Positions 42,812 through 45,322 of a DNA stretch of 45,322 nucleotides are shown here, one piece after another. The stretch is taken from NCBI GenBank assembly GCA_049582805.1, contig JBAUUR010000188.1:1-45322 (forward strand), given 5' to 3'. Position numbers and translations under genes: made by a program. The notes under the pieces are model-generated. The model ran no database searches, had not been told where the DNA came from, and saw only the letters and a program-made list of their open reading frames with translations. Position 1 is the first letter of the stretch. Every line of letters begins with the position of its first letter. Source of the stretch: CAVXFS01 sp049582805. GTDB taxonomy: Bacteria; Pseudomonadota; Gammaproteobacteria; Burkholderiales; Gallionellaceae.

Positions 42812-42838
42812 AAAGGCCCGTTTCATACGGGCCTTTTT
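42812..42838 (+). terminator. Intrinsic terminator after the FadL-type gene
   Basis: AAAGGCCCGT (42812-42821), loop TTCAT, ACGGGCCTTTTT. Also near the 3' end of the convergent gene at 42863. Confidence 0.9.
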
Positions 42839-42862
42839 ACTGGGCGCGAAAATCCGGAAATC

Positions 42863-44488
42863 TTACGATCCGGTTCCCAGATGCAGCTTGGCCTCGCGCC
42901 CCACCGACTCGTCTGCCGGAAAATTCCTTGCCAGTATCTTCCACTCGAGCATGAGCAAATCGCTGCTGCTCAGCCAGAAGGAAAACATCGGCGTGTTCCA
43001 CCTGGCCTGTTCCAGCGGTTGTTTCACTATCGGTGCCAGTGCTTGAAGTTTGCCCATCGCATTGCGCGGATCGCCGGTTTGCACGGCCTCGACCGCCACG
43101 GCATAGGCGCCATCAACCAGCCGGACGATGATATTGCGGATTTCCGGATCAGCAACTCTTTCCGCTGCCTGACGCGCTTCCCGATACTGCCCTTGCGACA
43201 GATACTTTTCAACGGCCTGAAAAAGTGGTGCGTAATAGCCCGGATAAGCCTTCAGTTCCACATCCATCAATGCCTCGTAATTACGCCAGTCACGCGGCCT
43301 TTCAACTGTATGAAAGATCCAGGGCAGCACGACCAGTAAAAATATCGCCACGCGCGGAATGACACTCAGACGCCATAACAGGGCGACCAGCAGCAGCAAC
43401 AGCGGCCACACTGCCAGAAACAGGAAGCGGTCGGTCACCAATGAATGCGTGATGTAGGATGAGAACTGCAGGTAGGGAACGCTGAGCAAGGCAAACGCCA
43501 TCAGGGCGAATCCGGCAAGGGAACGCTTGCGCAGCAACAGCACCATACCCGCGATAGCGCCCAGCAGCACGGCCGCACCAAGCGCAACCATCGCCCAGAA
43601 CCATGCGTCCTCGAACACCGGATAGATGTAATGGCGGCCAAACGGGCTGATGGCGAGACGCACCATCCAGCCCAGAATCGCCAGCGCGCGCGTGTAAGCC
43701 TCGACGCCAAAATAGGCTGGTAGCTTAACCGTGCTGTACCCCATGAAAATCGGGGCAACGCAGGCAGCCAGCAACAGGGCTGCAAGCGGCCACAACAGCA
43801 TCGATCGGCGCCGGAAGGTAAACGGAATATCGCGCCAGAATACGATCCAGAGCAGCGCAACGACAGGCGCCGCCGCAACCGACGTTGCCTTCGAAAGCAT
43901 CGCCGCCAGCAAGGCAAGCAATGCCGCAACCGCATAGCCCGGCACGAGTCCCTGCTCCCGCCTTGCCTTTACTGCAAGCCAGATCGCCAGCAAGGCAAAC
44001 ATGCCGGACAACAGATCCTTGCGGCCGCTGATCCAGACCACGGCTTCGACATGCGCTGGATGCAGCGTAAACAAGGCCGCGACCGTTGCCGCAGCCCACG
44101 GTGCGCTTGCTGCAGTATCTGGTTTGAAATAGCGCCACAGGCTCGAAGTGGTCGCATAGACCAGCACGCAGCAGACGACATACAGCAGCAGGTTATGCAG
44201 CCGGAACGCCGAAGGTGTTACGCCAAACAACGAGAGGTCGATCCAGTAGGAAAAATCGCGCAGCGGCAGAAACTCGTAGGGATTGTATGGCTCGATCAGC
44301 AGACGCCACAATTCCGTGAAGCGCAACCCGGCCAGTTTTGTATTGCCGGAAAGGTAAAAACTGTCGTCGGATATGAACGGGAAATTGAGCGCCTGCAGAT
44401 AAGCGCCGCATGCAATCAGCACGCCGATCAACACGATCATGACCGGTGGCCACCGTTTTCCGCGAATGGCAGTCAATAGCGAATTCAT
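42863..44488 (-). CDS. Membrane glycosyltransferase-like protein (PMT/TMTC type)
   Basis: 541 aa. About ten membrane helices with the N-terminal loop FISDDSFYLSGNTKLAGLRF carrying an Asp-Asp pair and LPLRDFSYWIDLSLFGVTPSAFRLHNLLLY, features of dolichol/polyprenyl-phosphate-dependent GT-C enzymes such as TMTC and DUF1736 proteins. A soluble C-terminal region (about 400-541) is helical. The usual TPR block of TMTC proteins is weak here. Thirteen bp after its tandem neighbour. Target unknown. Confidence 0.75.
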   Translation of the reverse strand: MNSLLTAIRGKRWPPVMIVLIGVLIACGAYLQALNFPFISDDSFYLSGNTKLAGLRFTELWRLLIEPYNPYEFLPLRDFSYWIDLSLFGVTPSAFRLHNLLLYVVCCVLVYATTSSLWRYFKPDTAASAPWAAATVAALFTLHPAHVEAVVWISGRKDLLSGMFALLAIWLAVKARREQGLVPGYAVAALLALLAAMLSKATSVAAAPVVALLWIVFWRDIPFTFRRRSMLLWPLAALLLAACVAPIFMGYSTVKLPAYFGVEAYTRALAILGWMVRLAISPFGRHYIYPVFEDAWFWAMVALGAAVLLGAIAGMVLLLRKRSLAGFALMAFALLSVPYLQFSSYITHSLVTDRFLFLAVWPLLLLLVALLWRLSVIPRVAIFLLVVLPWIFHTVERPRDWRNYEALMDVELKAYPGYYAPLFQAVEKYLSQGQYREARQAAERVADPEIRNIIVRLVDGAYAVAVEAVQTGDPRNAMGKLQALAPIVKQPLEQARWNTPMFSFWLSSSDLLMLEWKILARNFPADESVGREAKLHLGTGS

Positions 44489-44501
44489 ATGCGGTCGGCC
44501 G

Positions 44502-45320
44502 TCATCGCAGCAAATTTTGATTCAATGTTTGCCTGTGGCACTCAGCTTCGAACTGCCCCGCTTCCCCGGCACGTCCGCTCAGCCGCAGCACTTCCGCAAG
44601 CGGACAATTTGCCTCCAGGTCAGGTCGTGCCTGCTGCAATGCCGCCCGTAACGGCGCCTCTGCATCGGCAACATGCCCGGCTTTCAACAAGGCCACGCCC
44701 AAATTCTTCAGGACTGTTGCGCGTGCATCCTGTGGAAGTTGCTGCGACTCAAGCGCGGCGCGGAAATTGGACGCGGCGTTCTCATATCTTTCAGTTTGCA
44801 ACTGCCAAAATCCCGCGTTGTAACGCACTGATACATCATCCGGGAATCTTCTCGCCAGTTCCATCCATTCTTCATCAAGAACGAGGTTGCCTCTAAAGAA
44901 CGGATACAGAATGGGGAGATTCCATTTTCTTTCATCGGGAACCTTGTCCAAATCCTGCCCCAACTTCCACAGCTGGGCAATTACCTTGTCCAGATTACCT
45001 GATGACAACTCTGGATCGCCTACCATATCGTCCACCTGGATTAGCTCAATCATTATTTTCCTGACCTCAGGCTGTGTAATGTCCCTGGCAGTTTCAATTG
45101 CGTCCCGCATCAAGCCGCGTGATCCCTGGATATTTATAATATAAATGGAAGCCGGTTGATAATTTCCCGGGAAGGCACGCATGTCCGAAACCACCAACGC
45201 CTCATAACTGCGCCAATCTTTGGTTCTCTCAATGGTCTGGTAAATCCATGGCGCAGCGATGACCAGCAATATCACCGTGCGCGCCGCCGGATTCAGGCGC
45301 CATACAACCCAGACCAGCAC
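44502..45320 (-). CDS. Tandem paralogue of the membrane GT-like protein, partial
   Basis: The 5' part lies beyond the window. The seen 272 codons hold the last membrane helix, ERTKDWRSYEALVVSDMRAFPGNYQP (matched in the neighbour by ERPRDWRNYEALMDVELKAYPGYYAP), and TPR units (AGFWQLQTERYENAASNFRAAL; NLGVALLKAGHVADAEAPLRAAL). So the two genes are paralogues and form an operon. Confidence 0.75.
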   Translation of the reverse strand: MLVWVVWRLNPAARTVILLVIAAPWIYQTIERTKDWRSYEALVVSDMRAFPGNYQPASIYIINIQGSRGLMRDAIETARDITQPEVRKIMIELIQVDDMVGDPELSSGNLDKVIAQLWKLGQDLDKVPDERKWNLPILYPFFRGNLVLDEEWMELARRFPDDVSVRYNAGFWQLQTERYENAASNFRAALESQQLPQDARATVLKNLGVALLKAGHVADAEAPLRAALQQARPDLEANCPLAEVLRLSGRAGEAGQFEAECHRQTLNQNLLR

Positions 45321-45322
45321 CA

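Overview
The window comes from a betaproteobacterial chromosome. Chemolithotrophic Gallionellaceae/Sulfuricellaceae relatives (Sideroxydans-like) are the best fit. This is inferred from gene content: a cytoplasmic sulfite dehydrogenase (soeABC), dissimilatory sat, an AprM-type membrane protein, tusA-dsrE2, a three-gene bc1 complex, and housekeeping genes of beta type (ygfZ, sucCD, yihE-type kinase, rhlE). No rRNA or other phylogenetic marker is present, so the genus is not established.

Layout. 1-2.46 kb: IS91-type element (tyrosine recombinase plus HUH transposase). 2.7-10.1 kb: ygfZ, a lipoprotein oligopeptide-binding protein, an exported phytochelatin-synthase-like peptidase, and two glycosyltransferase/TPR genes. 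10.3-11.8 kb: tRNA-Thr(TGT), a decayed integrase beside it, and a Sel1-repeat protein. 12.1-15 kb: sucCD and a TerC/YjbE membrane protein. 15.2-17.6 kb: petABC (bc1 complex). 17.7-21.6 kb: mutarotase, rhlE, and a YihE/SrkA kinase. 21.8-22.8 kb: a toxin-antitoxin pair bounded by two integron attC-like sites, then a small inverted-repeat relic that abuts aprM. 22.8-25.2 kb: aprM and sat, with no aprBA. 25.6-27.8 kb: trhO and a wHTH-MNT/HEPN pair with tandem operators. 28-33.3 kb: an accessory segment with a frameshifted HNH endonuclease, an internal soeA fragment, RelE/ParE-, HicBA-, HigA- and VapBC-type modules, and a hicA-like gene split by a 150-bp MITE. 33.4-42.8 kb: soeABC-tauE-orf-usp, then tusA-dsrE2 and a FadL-type porin. 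42.9-45.3 kb: two tandem membrane glycosyltransferase-like/TPR genes, the second cut by the window edge.

How the genes work together. TusA and DsrE2 carry sulfane sulfur in the cytoplasm. SoeABC oxidises sulfite to sulfate and passes electrons to the quinone pool, and TauE/SafE may export sulfite. Sat would release sulfate and ATP from APS made by an APS reductase, but its AprBA subunits are not next to aprM here. bc1 takes electrons from quinol. A near-palindromic motif, roughly ATACCCC-N4-GG(C/T)TATA, lies 75-125 bp upstream of sat, soeA and tusA, which suggests a shared regulator.

The most interesting parts are: (i) the motif shared by the three sulfur units; (ii) the toxin-antitoxin-rich segment bracketed by a 594-bp soeA fragment and intact soeA; (iii) the MITE, with a perfect 10-bp target duplication, inside a hicA-like gene; (iv) the attC-bounded TA cassette, whose toxin has a premature stop; (v) the strong hairpin repeats between soeA/soeB and soeB/soeC. 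At least five copies of a C/G-rich palindromic repeat and several GTAGGG-type hairpins fill the intergenic spaces.
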